Positions 8,467 through 15,779 of a stretch of 64,000 nucleotides of DNA are shown in pieces. The stretch spans positions 211,261-275,260 of the forward strand of contig NZ_NHOC01000001.1 in NCBI RefSeq assembly GCF_002157465.1, given 5' to 3'. A program made the translations under genes and the position numbers. Positions within the stretch are counted from its first letter, which is position 1; every line of letters starts with the position of its first letter. The stretch comes from Butyricicoccus porcorum. Its GTDB lineage: Bacteria > Bacillota > Clostridia > Oscillospirales > Butyricicoccaceae. The notes beneath the pieces were generated by a model, which saw nothing but the letters and a program-made list of their open reading frames with translations, was not told the origin of the DNA and made no database searches.

Positions 8467-9080
8467 TTTCCATTCTCCCTGTCCCCGATGGCACCCGTGC
8501 CGCCCTCCACAACGCCATCCTGTCGGAGGACGGAGAAAATCGTGCCAAAGAAGCATTTCACATCCATGCCAAAGCTCAGATGCTCGACATAATAGCCGTC
8601 CAGCCGCGCCTTTTCGTCAATCGCCAGTTCATCGCGGCCGTGAATCTGTGCCCAGCCGGTCAGACCCGGGCGGACGGCATTTGCGCCGTACCGGTCGCGC
8701 TCCGCAATCAGGTCATACTGGTTCCACAGCGCCGGGCGCGGGCCGATGATTGACATATGCCCGACAAAGATATCCCAAATCTGCGGCAGCTCATCCAGGC
8801 TGGACTTGCGCAGAAATGCGCCCACCCGGGTGATGTAGCTCTCCGGGTTTTCCAGCAGATGGGTCGGTACATCGTGCGGCGTGCTCATCTTCATGCTGCG
8901 GAATTTATGTAATTGAAAATATGTCCCGTCTTTGCCGACGCGCTTCTGTGAAAAAAAAGCCGGGCCGGGATCGTCGATTTTGACCGCAACGATTAAAATC
9001 AGATACAGCCACGACAGACAGACCAACCCGCAAAGCGACAGCACGATATCGAGCAGCCGTTTGAACACCTTTTGATACAT
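8463..9080 (-). CDS. Initiating phosphoglycosyl transferase (PglC/WcaJ C-terminal type)
   Basis: The 205-residue protein is a small monotopic phosphoglycosyl transferase. It has one N-terminal re-entrant hydrophobic helix (residues 9-32), the DPGP/FFSQKRVG segment, HKFRSM, and the catalytic Asp-Glu pair in SLDELPQ (D96-E97), followed by GPRPAL and RPGLTGWAQ. These enzymes transfer a sugar-1-phosphate from a nucleotide sugar to undecaprenyl phosphate, starting a surface glycan. It is the first gene of the operon, with a promoter some 210 bases upstream. Confidence 0.92.
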   Translation of the reverse strand: MYQKVFKRLLDIVLSLCGLVCLSWLYLILIVAVKIDDPGPAFFSQKRVGKDGTYFQLHKFRSMKMSTPHDVPTHLLENPESYITRVGAFLRKSSLDELPQIWDIFVGHMSIIGPRPALWNQYDLIAERDRYGANAVRPGLTGWAQIHGRDELAIDEKARLDGYYVEHLSFGMDVKCFFGTIFSVLRQDGVVEGGTGAIGDRENGK

Positions 9081-9290
9081 CGTGAAATCCCCTCGTTTTC
9101 CGCGCCCGGCAGTCCAGGGTGGGCTGCCTGCCGCATGATCTCATAAATTTACATATCCGGAAATATGGCGGACACCTGGCCGAATCAAAAAAATCCGTCA
9201 TATTTCGGAAATTTTGTCCGATTTTGCGGCTGCCGCGCGCCTGTCCGACCGGAACACGGTGGACAATCCGTGCCGCCATATCAGTATTTT

Positions 9291-9319
9291 ATTATATCAC
9301 GCGGCACATCGGCGGGCAA
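9291..9319 (-). promoter_or_regulatory. Promoter of the glycan operon
   Basis: On the minus strand, TTGCCC (9314-9319), 17-base spacer and TATAAT (9291-9296). The resulting leader of about 200 bases (9081-9284) holds no gene. Confidence 0.8.
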
Positions 9320-9381
9320 TGGCTTTCCGCATGGTTGCGCCCGCAATTTTAGCGTGCGGAGGGCGATGCCGGTCTGAGCCC

Positions 9382-9410
9382 TTGCATCCGGCGGCGCAGT
9401 GCATTATACT
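9382..9410 (+). promoter_or_regulatory. Promoter of nitroreductase-sirtuin unit
   Basis: TTGCAT (9382-9387), 17-base spacer and TATACT (9405-9410), 39 bases before the nitroreductase start. Confidence 0.75.
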
Positions 9411-9449
9411 GAAAGCAGAATTAACTTTTCCCAAAGGAGTGTTGTTTCC

Positions 9450-9971
9450 ATGAACGCTATCATTCAGAATATGCTCGACCGCCATTCCTGCCGCAGCTTT
9501 ACCGACCAGCCGATTGAACAGGAAAAGCTGGACGATCTGATTACTGCCGCTGTCTGGGCGCCGTCCGGCATGAACAAACAGACCTGGCATTTCACACTGA
9601 TTACCGATACCGAAAAAATTCAGCAGCTCGCTGCTGCCATCCGCAAGGCGGACAACCGTCCGGCGAATTACAATTTCTACGCGCCGACTGCATTCTTTAT
9701 TGTTTCCGGCGAGCGCGACAACCGCAACAGCATGCTCGACGGCGCGGCCGCACTGGAAAATGTCCTGCTGGCTGCCACCTCGCTCGGCCTGGGCAGCTGC
9801 TGGATCAATCAGGTGCGCGACACCTGTGACGCGCCCGAGGTTCGTGCACTGCTGACGGAGTTCGGCGTGCCGGAAACACATATTGTCAACGCCGCCGCTT
9901 CGCTCGGCTATGCTGCCGCACCGGCCAATGTGCACGAGCGCGCGGAAAATACCGTTTCCATCGTCAAGTAA
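9450..9971 (+). CDS. Nitroreductase-family flavoprotein
   Basis: The 173-residue protein has the nitroreductase N-terminal signature (RHSCRSFTDQPI, FMN-phosphate contact), then APSGMNKQTWHF, and the LGLGSCWI helix. Family members are FMN-dependent NAD(P)H oxidoreductases acting on nitro compounds, quinones or flavins. The start at 9450 follows AAAGGAG; the longer frame from 9399 begins within the promoter. Followed 32 bases later by a sirtuin gene, probably in the same transcript. The substrate is not predictable. Confidence 0.88.
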   Translation: MNAIIQNMLDRHSCRSFTDQPIEQEKLDDLITAAVWAPSGMNKQTWHFTLITDTEKIQQLAAAIRKADNRPANYNFYAPTAFFIVSGERDNRNSMLDGAAALENVLLAATSLGLGSCWINQVRDTCDAPEVRALLTEFGVPETHIVNAAASLGYAAAPANVHERAENTVSIVK

Positions 9972-10003
9972 ACCAACACATGTTTCGGAAAAGGAGGCTA
10001 TTT

Positions 10004-10735
10004 ATGGATCTTCAAAAGCAAATTGCTGCCTTACAGCAGATGATTGACGAATCAAAGCGCATCGTCTTTTTCGGGGGCGCAGGCGTTTCCACGGAAAGTG
10101 GGATCCCGGATTTCCGCAGTGTTGACGGCCTGTACAACCAGAAATACAAATTCCCGCCGGAAACCATCCTCAGCCACTCCTTTTTCGTGTCGCAGCCGGA
10201 GGAATTTTACCGGTTCTATCAGGATAAGATGCTCGCGCTGGACGCGAAGCCGAACGCCGCGCACCGCAAGCTGGCGGAACTGGAACAGGCCGGCAAGCTG
10301 ACCGCCGTCATCACCCAAAACATCGACGGGCTGCATCAGGCAGCCGGAAGCAAAACCGTGCTTGAGCTGCACGGTTCGGTACACCGCAACTACTGTCAGC
10401 GCTGCGGTAAGTTCTACGATGCACACTATGTCAAACAGTGCGGCGGCGTGCCCAAATGCGAATGCGGCGGCACACTCAAGCCGGATGTCGTGCTGTATGA
10501 GGAATCGCTCGACGAACAGACACTCAACGACAGCGTGCGTCATCTCGCCAAAGCGGATATGCTCATCATCGGCGGCACATCGCTCGCCGTCTATCCCGCC
10601 GCGGGCCTGATCCACTACTTCAACGGCAAAAACCTTGTCGTCATCAACAAGGGACAGACCCAGCGTTCGACCGGCGCAAACCTGACGATTGACGCGCCCA
10701 TCGGCGCGGTCATGGAGCAGATAATCGTCCGATAA
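10004..10735 (+). CDS. cobB: NAD-dependent protein deacylase, sirtuin family
   Basis: The 243-residue protein has the Rossmann NAD motif GAGVSTESGIPDFR, the TQNIDGLH motif, the catalytic histidine in ELHGS, and a zinc ribbon of four cysteines (CQRC, then CECGG). Sirtuins remove acyl groups from lysines, consuming NAD. The start at 10004 follows AAAGGAGG at good spacing; the longer frame from 9980 is unlikely. Its placement behind a nitroreductase may link it to redox state, but that is speculation. Confidence 0.93.
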   Translation: MDLQKQIAALQQMIDESKRIVFFGGAGVSTESGIPDFRSVDGLYNQKYKFPPETILSHSFFVSQPEEFYRFYQDKMLALDAKPNAAHRKLAELEQAGKLTAVITQNIDGLHQAAGSKTVLELHGSVHRNYCQRCGKFYDAHYVKQCGGVPKCECGGTLKPDVVLYEESLDEQTLNDSVRHLAKADMLIIGGTSLAVYPAAGLIHYFNGKNLVVINKGQTQRSTGANLTIDAPIGAVMEQIIVR

Positions 10736-10742
10736 AACAGCG

Positions 10743-10783
10743 ACAGCCCTTCCCGCATGGGAGGGGCTGTTTTCTGCTCTTTT
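10743..10783 (+). terminator. Terminator after sirtuin gene
   Basis: Stem of ACAGCCC...GGGCTGT with an inner TTCCC/GGGAG helix, followed by a T-rich tail. Confidence 0.8.
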
Positions 10784-10794
10784 CCCCCACGTGG

Positions 10795-10838
10795 GGAAAA
10801 GAAGAAACGCCGAACGCGGGGAGGCATTCGGCGTTTCT
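10795..10838 (-). terminator. Terminator of the candidate sRNA
   Basis: 12-bp perfect stem AGAAACGCCGAA/TTCGGCGTTTCT (10803-10838) followed on the minus strand by TTCTTTTCC. The loop contains CCTCCCC, complementary to a strong Shine-Dalgarno sequence. Confidence 0.75.
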
Positions 10839-10974
10839 GCATGTCGTGGAAGTTTTGGGGGATGATAAACACAACATGCAAAATTGGGGATGATATAAAG
10901 CACTATCTGGGGGATGTGACCGTGCTTTAAACAAAATTGGATTTTGTTGAAACCGCCCATCTCTGAACGATTCT
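10797..10974 (-). ncRNA. Candidate small RNA with C-rich loops
   Basis: On the minus strand a strong promoter is followed by about 178 bases with no ORF and a terminator hairpin. Reading 5' to 3': an 8-bp A/T stem (10948-10930); an 8-bp hairpin (10929-10922 with 10903-10896) whose loop carries CATCCCCC; an unpaired linker carrying CATCCCC; a 10-bp hairpin (10879-10870 with 10848-10839, one G-U pair) whose loop carries CATCCCCC; and a terminator stem of 12 bp whose loop carries CCTCCCC. C-rich single-stranded motifs are how many Firmicute sRNAs pair with G-rich ribosome-binding sites. I do not recognise it as 6S, tmRNA, RNase P or SRP RNA. Confidence 0.7.
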
Positions 10975-10980
10975 GGCATT

Positions 10981-11010
10981 ATTATAACGCATTGTATCGG
11001 AAGAAGTCAA
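10981..11010 (-). promoter_or_regulatory. Promoter of the candidate sRNA
   Basis: On the minus strand, TTGACT (11005-11010), 18-base spacer and perfect TATAAT (10981-10986). Start expected at 10973-10974. No protein-coding gene follows within reach. Confidence 0.8.
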
Positions 11011-11061
11011 TACATCCGCAAAATATTTTTCATTTGCCACGTATCAGCGCACAAAAGGCGG

Positions 11062-11781
11062 TTAAAACAGCCCTGCCGGGTCAACGGCATCGCCTTCCTT
11101 CGTGACAGCCAGATGCAGGTGCACGCCGAGCGCCTGCTCCAATGGCATCGGGCTGCCCAGCTCCGCGAGTTGATCGCCGCCCTTCACGCTGTCGCCTTCG
11201 GAGACGGTAATGTTGTCCAGTCCGGCATACAAACTATTCATATCCTGCGTATGGCTGAGGATGACATATTTTCCATAAATGGTGTCGTCACCGACGCGGA
11301 GCACTGTGCCGTCGGCGATCGCGCGCACGGCATCGCCCTCCTCGCCCGCATAATCTGCACCCTCATGTGTGCGCCAGTCGCGCGTGGTCTCATTGTATTC
11401 CAGTGTATCGCCGGAAAAGGCATGCGATACATCCGCATCCATCGGCGGCGTGAAGGTCGGTGCGGCAGCGGTCTGCTCCGCAGGCTCGTCCTTCTCCTGC
11501 TCCGTGTCGGCAGCTGCTTCCGCAGCTTGCGCGTCGGCACTGTCGTCTGTATCCTCTGCGGGTTCGGTTTCCATCGCCGGGACGCGGTCGAGCGGCTCGG
11601 ATGCGCTCACGCTGTCATCCGCTTCATACAGGTATCCGTCCATCGGATCTGCCTCCACCGTCTGCGGCGACGCAAACAGCACATAGGCCGCCACTGCAAC
11701 CGCCAGCACACACAGCAGGAGAATCATGTAAAAGCCCCTGTCCTCACTCCACCACCGCGCAGCTTCGTTCGTTTTTTTCAT
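11062..11781 (-). CDS. spoIIQ: SpoIIQ-like M23 (LytM) peptidase
   Basis: The 239-residue product has one transmembrane helix (about residues 17-36, preceded by WWSEDRGFYM as in clostridial SpoIIQ), an acidic, alanine-rich linker, and a C-terminal LytM domain. The zinc ligands of active M23 enzymes are present: H-x3-D in THEGADYAG and HLH in GVHLHLAV. SpoIIQ sits in the forespore membrane and joins SpoIIIAH across the intermembrane space during engulfment; clostridial versions keep the zinc site that B. subtilis has lost. The start at 11781 follows TGGAGG. A perfect sigma-F promoter directly upstream strongly supports the sporulation role. Confidence 0.82.
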   Translation of the reverse strand: MKKTNEAARWWSEDRGFYMILLLCVLAVAVAAYVLFASPQTVEADPMDGYLYEADDSVSASEPLDRVPAMETEPAEDTDDSADAQAAEAAADTEQEKDEPAEQTAAAPTFTPPMDADVSHAFSGDTLEYNETTRDWRTHEGADYAGEEGDAVRAIADGTVLRVGDDTIYGKYVILSHTQDMNSLYAGLDNITVSEGDSVKGGDQLAELGSPMPLEQALGVHLHLAVTKEGDAVDPAGLF

Positions 11782-11801
11782 CTCAGCACCTCCAGTACCC
11801 C

Positions 11802-11831
11802 CAGTATGGCCCAAAATGCGCGGAGCTATAC
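11802..11831 (-). promoter_or_regulatory. Sigma-F promoter of spoIIQ
   Basis: On the minus strand, GTATA (11827-11831), 15-base spacer and GGCCATACTG (11802-11811). This fits the sigma-F consensus GYATA-N15-GGNNANAHTR at every position. The leader is only about 15 bases and begins at the ribosome-binding site. Confidence 0.8.
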
Positions 11832-11882
11832 CAATTTTTTGCAGTCCATTCCGAAATTTTTCTGTTTCGGTGTAAAAAACTG

Positions 11883-11910
11883 TTGCGCTCCCGCACAGGA
11901 TGTGTATAAT
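11883..11910 (+). promoter_or_regulatory. Promoter of the cupin-HTH/pot operon
   Basis: TTGCGC (11883-11888), 16-base spacer and TATAAT (11905-11910). Confidence 0.65.
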
Positions 11911-11970
11911 AGGTATTGCGAGTTTGATAAACAAGCATAAAAAGTTTAGTATTTGTAAAGAACAGGCAAA

Positions 11971-12004
11971 GGAGGCGCGCCGGCGGCATGCCGGCAAAAA
12001 AATG
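11971..12004 (+). promoter_or_regulatory. Ribosome-binding site separated from start by a hairpin
   Basis: GGAGG (11971-11975) is 26 bases before ATG 12002, too far for normal initiation. The intervening GCCGGC (11979-11984), GGCAT loop and GCCGGC (11990-11995) form a 6-bp hairpin. Folding it brings the effective spacing to 9 bases (CGC plus AAAAAA). No in-frame alternative start codon lies between. Confidence 0.6.
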
Positions 12005-12535
12005 GAAATCGGTTCAAAAATCAAGCGGCTGCGTGCACAGCAGGGGCTGACGCTGGAAGAGCTTGCCTCCCGCTGCGAGCTGACCAAAGGCTTCCTGTCC
12101 CAGCTGGAGCGCGACCTGACCAGTCCGTCCATCGCCACGCTCGCAGATATTCTCGAAGCGCTCGGTTCATCGCTGTCGGAATTTTTCAGTGACACGCCGG
12201 AGGAACAGATTGTGTTCGGGCAGGCGGATTTTTTTGAAGACGCGCGCGACGCCTGCACCATCCGCTGGATCGTGCCCAATACCCAGAAAAATAAAATGGA
12301 GCCCATCCTCGTCGAACTGCCGCAGGGCGGACAATCGTTCCCGTCCGGCCCGCACGGCGGCGAGGAATTCGGCTATGTGATCGCCGGCACGGTCACACTG
12401 GTCACCGATACCGCCGCCTATACCGTCCACAAGGGGGAAACCTTCTATCTGGACGGGAAACGCGGTCATTATCTTCGCAACGACAGAAAAACAACGGCAC
12501 AGGTGCTGTGGGTCAGCACCCCGCCGCTATTCTAG
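12002..12535 (+). CDS. HTH-cupin transcriptional regulator (PuuR-like)
   Basis: The 177-residue protein has an N-terminal XRE-type helix-turn-helix (LTLEELASRCELTKGFLSQL) and a C-terminal cupin barrel with GPHGGEEFGYVIAG and GETFYLDGKRGHYL motifs. This architecture is shared by regulators such as PuuR, which sense polyamines or related small ligands. It lies 31 bases upstream of potA and is probably co-transcribed with the polyamine transporter it likely controls. The start at 12002 is the only in-frame ATG after the ribosome-binding site, with an unusual hairpin between the two. Confidence 0.85.
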   Translation: MEIGSKIKRLRAQQGLTLEELASRCELTKGFLSQLERDLTSPSIATLADILEALGSSLSEFFSDTPEEQIVFGQADFFEDARDACTIRWIVPNTQKNKMEPILVELPQGGQSFPSGPHGGEEFGYVIAGTVTLVTDTAAYTVHKGETFYLDGKRGHYLRNDRKTTAQVLWVSTPPLF

Positions 12536-12566
12536 GGCAGCCTTCCGCCCGGGTTAGGAGAGGGAT

Positions 12567-14141
12567 ATGAACAAACTGATTGAAATCAAAAACATCGTCA
12601 AGGAATTCGACGGCCAGCGCGTGCTCGACGGCATCTCGCTGGACATTTATGAAAACGAATTTGTCACGCTGCTCGGCCCGTCCGGCTGCGGCAAAACCAC
12701 ACTGCTGCGCATCATTGCAGGCTTTCTGGACGCCGATGACGGGCAGGTTATTTTTGACGGCCAGGACATTTCAGGCCTGCCGCCGTACAAGCGCGAGGTC
12801 AACACCGTATTCCAGAAATATGCGCTGTTCCCGCACCTCAACGTATATGACAACGTCGCCTTCGGCCTGAATCTCAAAAAGGAACCGAAGGATATCATCG
12901 AGCAGAAGGTCAGCCGTATGCTGCGCCTCGTGGGTCTTGCGGGCTTTGAACAGCGCCGCATCAACCAGATGTCCGGCGGACAGCAGCAGCGCGTCGCCAT
13001 TGCGCGCGCACTGGTCAACGAGCCGAAGGTGCTGCTGCTCGACGAGCCGCTCGGCGCGCTCGACCTCAAGCTGCGCAAGGACATGCAGCGCGAGCTGAAA
13101 AAAATCCAGCAGGAGGTCGGCATCACGTTCATCTTTGTCACGCATGACCAGGAAGAGGCGCTGACCATGTCGGACAAAATCGTTGTCATGAAGGAAGGCT
13201 CGATTCAGCAGATCGGCTCACCGGTCGATATTTACAACGAACCGATCAACCGCTATGTCGCAAACTTCATCGGCGAGAGCAACATTGTCGACGGCGTCAT
13301 GCCGTGTGACCGCCGCGTCATTTTCGACGGGCATCCATTTGAATGCGTCGACGCCGGCTTTGCGCCGAACGAAGAGGTCGAGGTTGTCATCCGTCCGGAG
13401 GATCTCGACATCGTCCCGCCGGAACAGGGCAAGCTGCGCGGCACGGTCAAATCCGTCCTGTTCAAGGGCGTGCACTATGAGACCATCGTTGAAACACGCC
13501 GCGGCACATCGATCACCGTCAAGATGAATGTCTCGACCGACCAGCCGGTTGTCAACGAAGAAGCCGGCGAACTGATCGATGCGGACAGCTTCTATCTGGA
13601 CGCGGAGGACGTCGAGGAACTGACGGACGCAAAAATCATCGCCCGTGCAAATGCACAGGCGTGGAAAAAGGACACCGAAGGGGGCGTGTCCATCAGCAAG
13701 ATTTCCTACTCCATCCGCCCGGAAAACGGCCGCTATCCGGTGACATTCCGCACGGCGGCGGGCACCTCCATCACGGTTGATATGATCGTCGAGGATGCAA
13801 ACCGCGTGCAGTCGGAGGAATATCAGGAGGAAATTTACGCCGTAAACTTCTCCAAATCGGTCGATGACATCAAGGAATCGATGACGCTGGACAACGACCT
13901 GATGGTATGGGCGGACGCTTCGGCATGGAGCCTCGCCCCGGAGGACGACGGCGCGCGCATCCGCATCACCGACGTCATCTACACATTCGACTGGGAAACC
14001 ATCACGCCGGGCGTCTATGACATCACCTTCGCCACGCAGGGCATGGAATACAAGGTGGACACCACCGACCGCACCGAGCCGGGTGACATCGTCGGCCTGC
14101 AATTTACACCGGATGATCTGCACATCATGAAGAAGGGGTGA
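12567..14141 (+). CDS. potA: Spermidine/putrescine ABC transporter ATPase with enlarged C-terminus
   Basis: This 524-residue ATPase powers polyamine import through PotBC. Walker A (GPSGCGKTT, residues 37-45), the signature MSGGQQQR (135-142), Walker B LLLDEP (156-161) and the switch histidine (H193) are intact. Canonical PotA is about 350-380 residues. Here the C-terminal TOBE region starts normally (VVIRPEDL at 273-280, FKGVHYE at 299-305) and its last strand appears at 507-521 (GDIVGLQF... LHIM). Roughly 190 extra residues lie between. They contain two related Ig-like repeats, 356-408 and 444-500, sharing A-x-A-W, I-x-x-I/V-x-Y, P/Y-V-T-F-x-T and G-x-x-x-x-V-D positions. The gene overlaps nothing and is 4 bases from potB. 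Confidence 0.93.
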   Translation: MNKLIEIKNIVKEFDGQRVLDGISLDIYENEFVTLLGPSGCGKTTLLRIIAGFLDADDGQVIFDGQDISGLPPYKREVNTVFQKYALFPHLNVYDNVAFGLNLKKEPKDIIEQKVSRMLRLVGLAGFEQRRINQMSGGQQQRVAIARALVNEPKVLLLDEPLGALDLKLRKDMQRELKKIQQEVGITFIFVTHDQEEALTMSDKIVVMKEGSIQQIGSPVDIYNEPINRYVANFIGESNIVDGVMPCDRRVIFDGHPFECVDAGFAPNEEVEVVIRPEDLDIVPPEQGKLRGTVKSVLFKGVHYETIVETRRGTSITVKMNVSTDQPVVNEEAGELIDADSFYLDAEDVEELTDAKIIARANAQAWKKDTEGGVSISKISYSIRPENGRYPVTFRTAAGTSITVDMIVEDANRVQSEEYQEEIYAVNFSKSVDDIKESMTLDNDLMVWADASAWSLAPEDDGARIRITDVIYTFDWETITPGVYDITFATQGMEYKVDTTDRTEPGDIVGLQFTPDDLHIMKKG

Positions 14142-14145
14142 GCAT

Positions 14146-14973
14146 ATGAAACAATTCCGTTCGATGGCCTATCCCTATGTCGCCTGGATTTCCGTCCTCA
14201 TCGTCGTCCCAATGCTGCTGATTATCGCATATGCGTTCACCGTCGAGGGCACGGCATTCTTTCAGGGACAGTTCACGCTGGCAAATTTCGCGCGCTTTTT
14301 CAGCGATGCGGTGTTCATCCAGGTACTGCTGCGTTCGCTGCGCGTCGCCATCCTGACCACCATTGTCTGTCTGCTTCTGGGCTATCCCGCGGCGTATGCG
14401 ATTGCGCGCGCGGGCAAACGCAGCACCTTCCTCATCCTCGTCATCACACTGCCGACCTGGATCAACATGCTCGTGCGCACGTATGCATGGGTCGGCATTT
14501 TGCAGGATGACGGTCTGCTGAACCATCTGCTCGGGCTGTTCGGCATCGGCCCGCTCCAGATGATGTACACCGATTTCGCCGTTGTACTCGGCATGGTTTA
14601 CAACTTCCTGCCGTTCATGATTCTGGAAATCCACACCTCGCTGTCCAAAATGGACCCGTCATTTTTAGAGGCGGCAAGCGATCTCGGTGCAAACCGCACA
14701 CAGGCATTTCTCAAGGTCACGCTGCCGATGAGTGTGCCGGGCATTGTCTCCGGCATCACGCTGGTATTCCTGCCCGCTGTATCCTCCTTCTTTATCCCGA
14801 AGCTGCTGGGCGGCGGACAATATGTCCTCATCGGCAATGTCATTGAATCACAGTTTCTCACCTCGGGCAACTGGAGCTTCGGCAGTGCACTGTCGCTCAT
14901 CATGGCGATTATCATCATGCTGTCCATGTTCCTGACCCGCCGACTTGACCGCAACAGGGGGATTGAAGTATGA
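14146..14973 (+). CDS. potB: Spermidine/putrescine ABC permease PotB
   Basis: The 275-residue protein has six predicted transmembrane helices and the EAA loop (LEAASDLGANRTQAF...LP) that docks on PotA. It follows potA by 4 bases and overlaps potC by 4 (ATGA), so the operon is probably translationally coupled. Together with PotC it forms the channel that receives polyamines from PotD. The first residues (MKQFRSMAYPYVAWISVLIVVP) match typical PotB N-termini. Confidence 0.93.
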   Translation: MKQFRSMAYPYVAWISVLIVVPMLLIIAYAFTVEGTAFFQGQFTLANFARFFSDAVFIQVLLRSLRVAILTTIVCLLLGYPAAYAIARAGKRSTFLILVITLPTWINMLVRTYAWVGILQDDGLLNHLLGLFGIGPLQMMYTDFAVVLGMVYNFLPFMILEIHTSLSKMDPSFLEAASDLGANRTQAFLKVTLPMSVPGIVSGITLVFLPAVSSFFIPKLLGGGQYVLIGNVIESQFLTSGNWSFGSALSLIMAIIIMLSMFLTRRLDRNRGIEV

Positions 14974-15779
14974 AAAAGAAAAAATTTCCGCTGACGCGCG
15001 TCATTCTGGCAGCTGTGATCGCGTTCTTTTATATCCCGATTGTGTATACCGTCGTCTTTTCGTTCAACTCATCGCGTTCGCTGACCCATTTTTCCGGCTT
15101 TTCCCTGCGCTGGTATGAAAAGATGTTCGCCTCGTCCACGACCATGAACGCAATCTGGATGACATTTGTCATCGCAATTCTGGCGACCATTCTTTCGACG
15201 ATCATCGGCACGATTACAGTCATCGGCCTGTCCAAATGCAGCCGCCCGCTGCGCTCAGCTGTCAGTATGATTAACGACCTGCCGATTATGAACCCGGATA
15301 TCGTCACGGCCATCGGTCTGCTGATGTTCTTCGCAACGATGGAAATCAGCAAGGGCTTCGTCACACTGCTGCTCGCACATGTTGCATTCTGTACGCCCTA
15401 TGTCATGCTGTCCATCACGCCGCGGCTGCGCACACTCGATCCAAATCTCGCGGATGCGGCACTCGATCTCGGTGCAAATCCCTGGCAGGCGCTGTGGCAT
15501 GCGATTATCCCGCAGCTGATGCCGGGCATTGTCTCCGGTGCACTGATTGCCTTCACCATGTCATTCGATGACTTCGTCATTTCCTATTTCGTCACGGGCA
15601 ACGGCGTGCAGAACATCTCGATTCTCGTCTACACGATGTCCAAGCGCATCAATCCGTCCATCAATGCGATTTCCACGCTGGTTATCGTCATCATCACGGC
15701 GGTGCTCATCCTGTTCAACCTGATTCCGATCATCCGCGACCGCGCCATGGGGCGCCGCAAAAAGGAGGAAACCGCATGA
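14970..15779 (+). CDS. potC: Spermidine/putrescine ABC permease PotC
   Basis: The 269-residue permease has six hydrophobic segments and the EAA-type loop DAALDLGANPWQALWHAIIP. The motif FTMSFDDFVISYF is characteristic of PotC proteins. It overlaps potB and potD by 4 bases each. The C-terminus is basic (RDRAMGRRKKEE), consistent with a cytoplasmic tail. Confidence 0.94.
   Translation: MKKKKFPLTRVILAAVIAFFYIPIVYTVVFSFNSSRSLTHFSGFSLRWYEKMFASSTTMNAIWMTFVIAILATILSTIIGTITVIGLSKCSRPLRSAVSMINDLPIMNPDIVTAIGLLMFFATMEISKGFVTLLLAHVAFCTPYVMLSITPRLRTLDPNLADAALDLGANPWQALWHAIIPQLMPGIVSGALIAFTMSFDDFVISYFVTGNGVQNISILVYTMSKRINPSINAISTLVIVIITAVLILFNLIPIIRDRAMGRRKKEETA

Noticed and set aside
7312-8592. 426-residue plus-strand frame across the GT4 gene
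   Set aside because: It crosses three coupled minus-strand genes and their overlaps; no domain is recognisable.
10004-10735. Sirtuin as part of a defence system (e.g. SIR2 effector)
   Set aside because: It is a stand-alone CobB-size deacylase with an intact zinc ribbon, beside a nitroreductase; defence SIR2 effectors are usually fused or paired with other defence genes.
10797-10974. 6S RNA as an explanation of the non-coding transcript
   Set aside because: 6S RNA is a long rod whose 5' and 3' ends pair around a central bubble. Here the ends do not pair and the structure is a row of separate hairpins.
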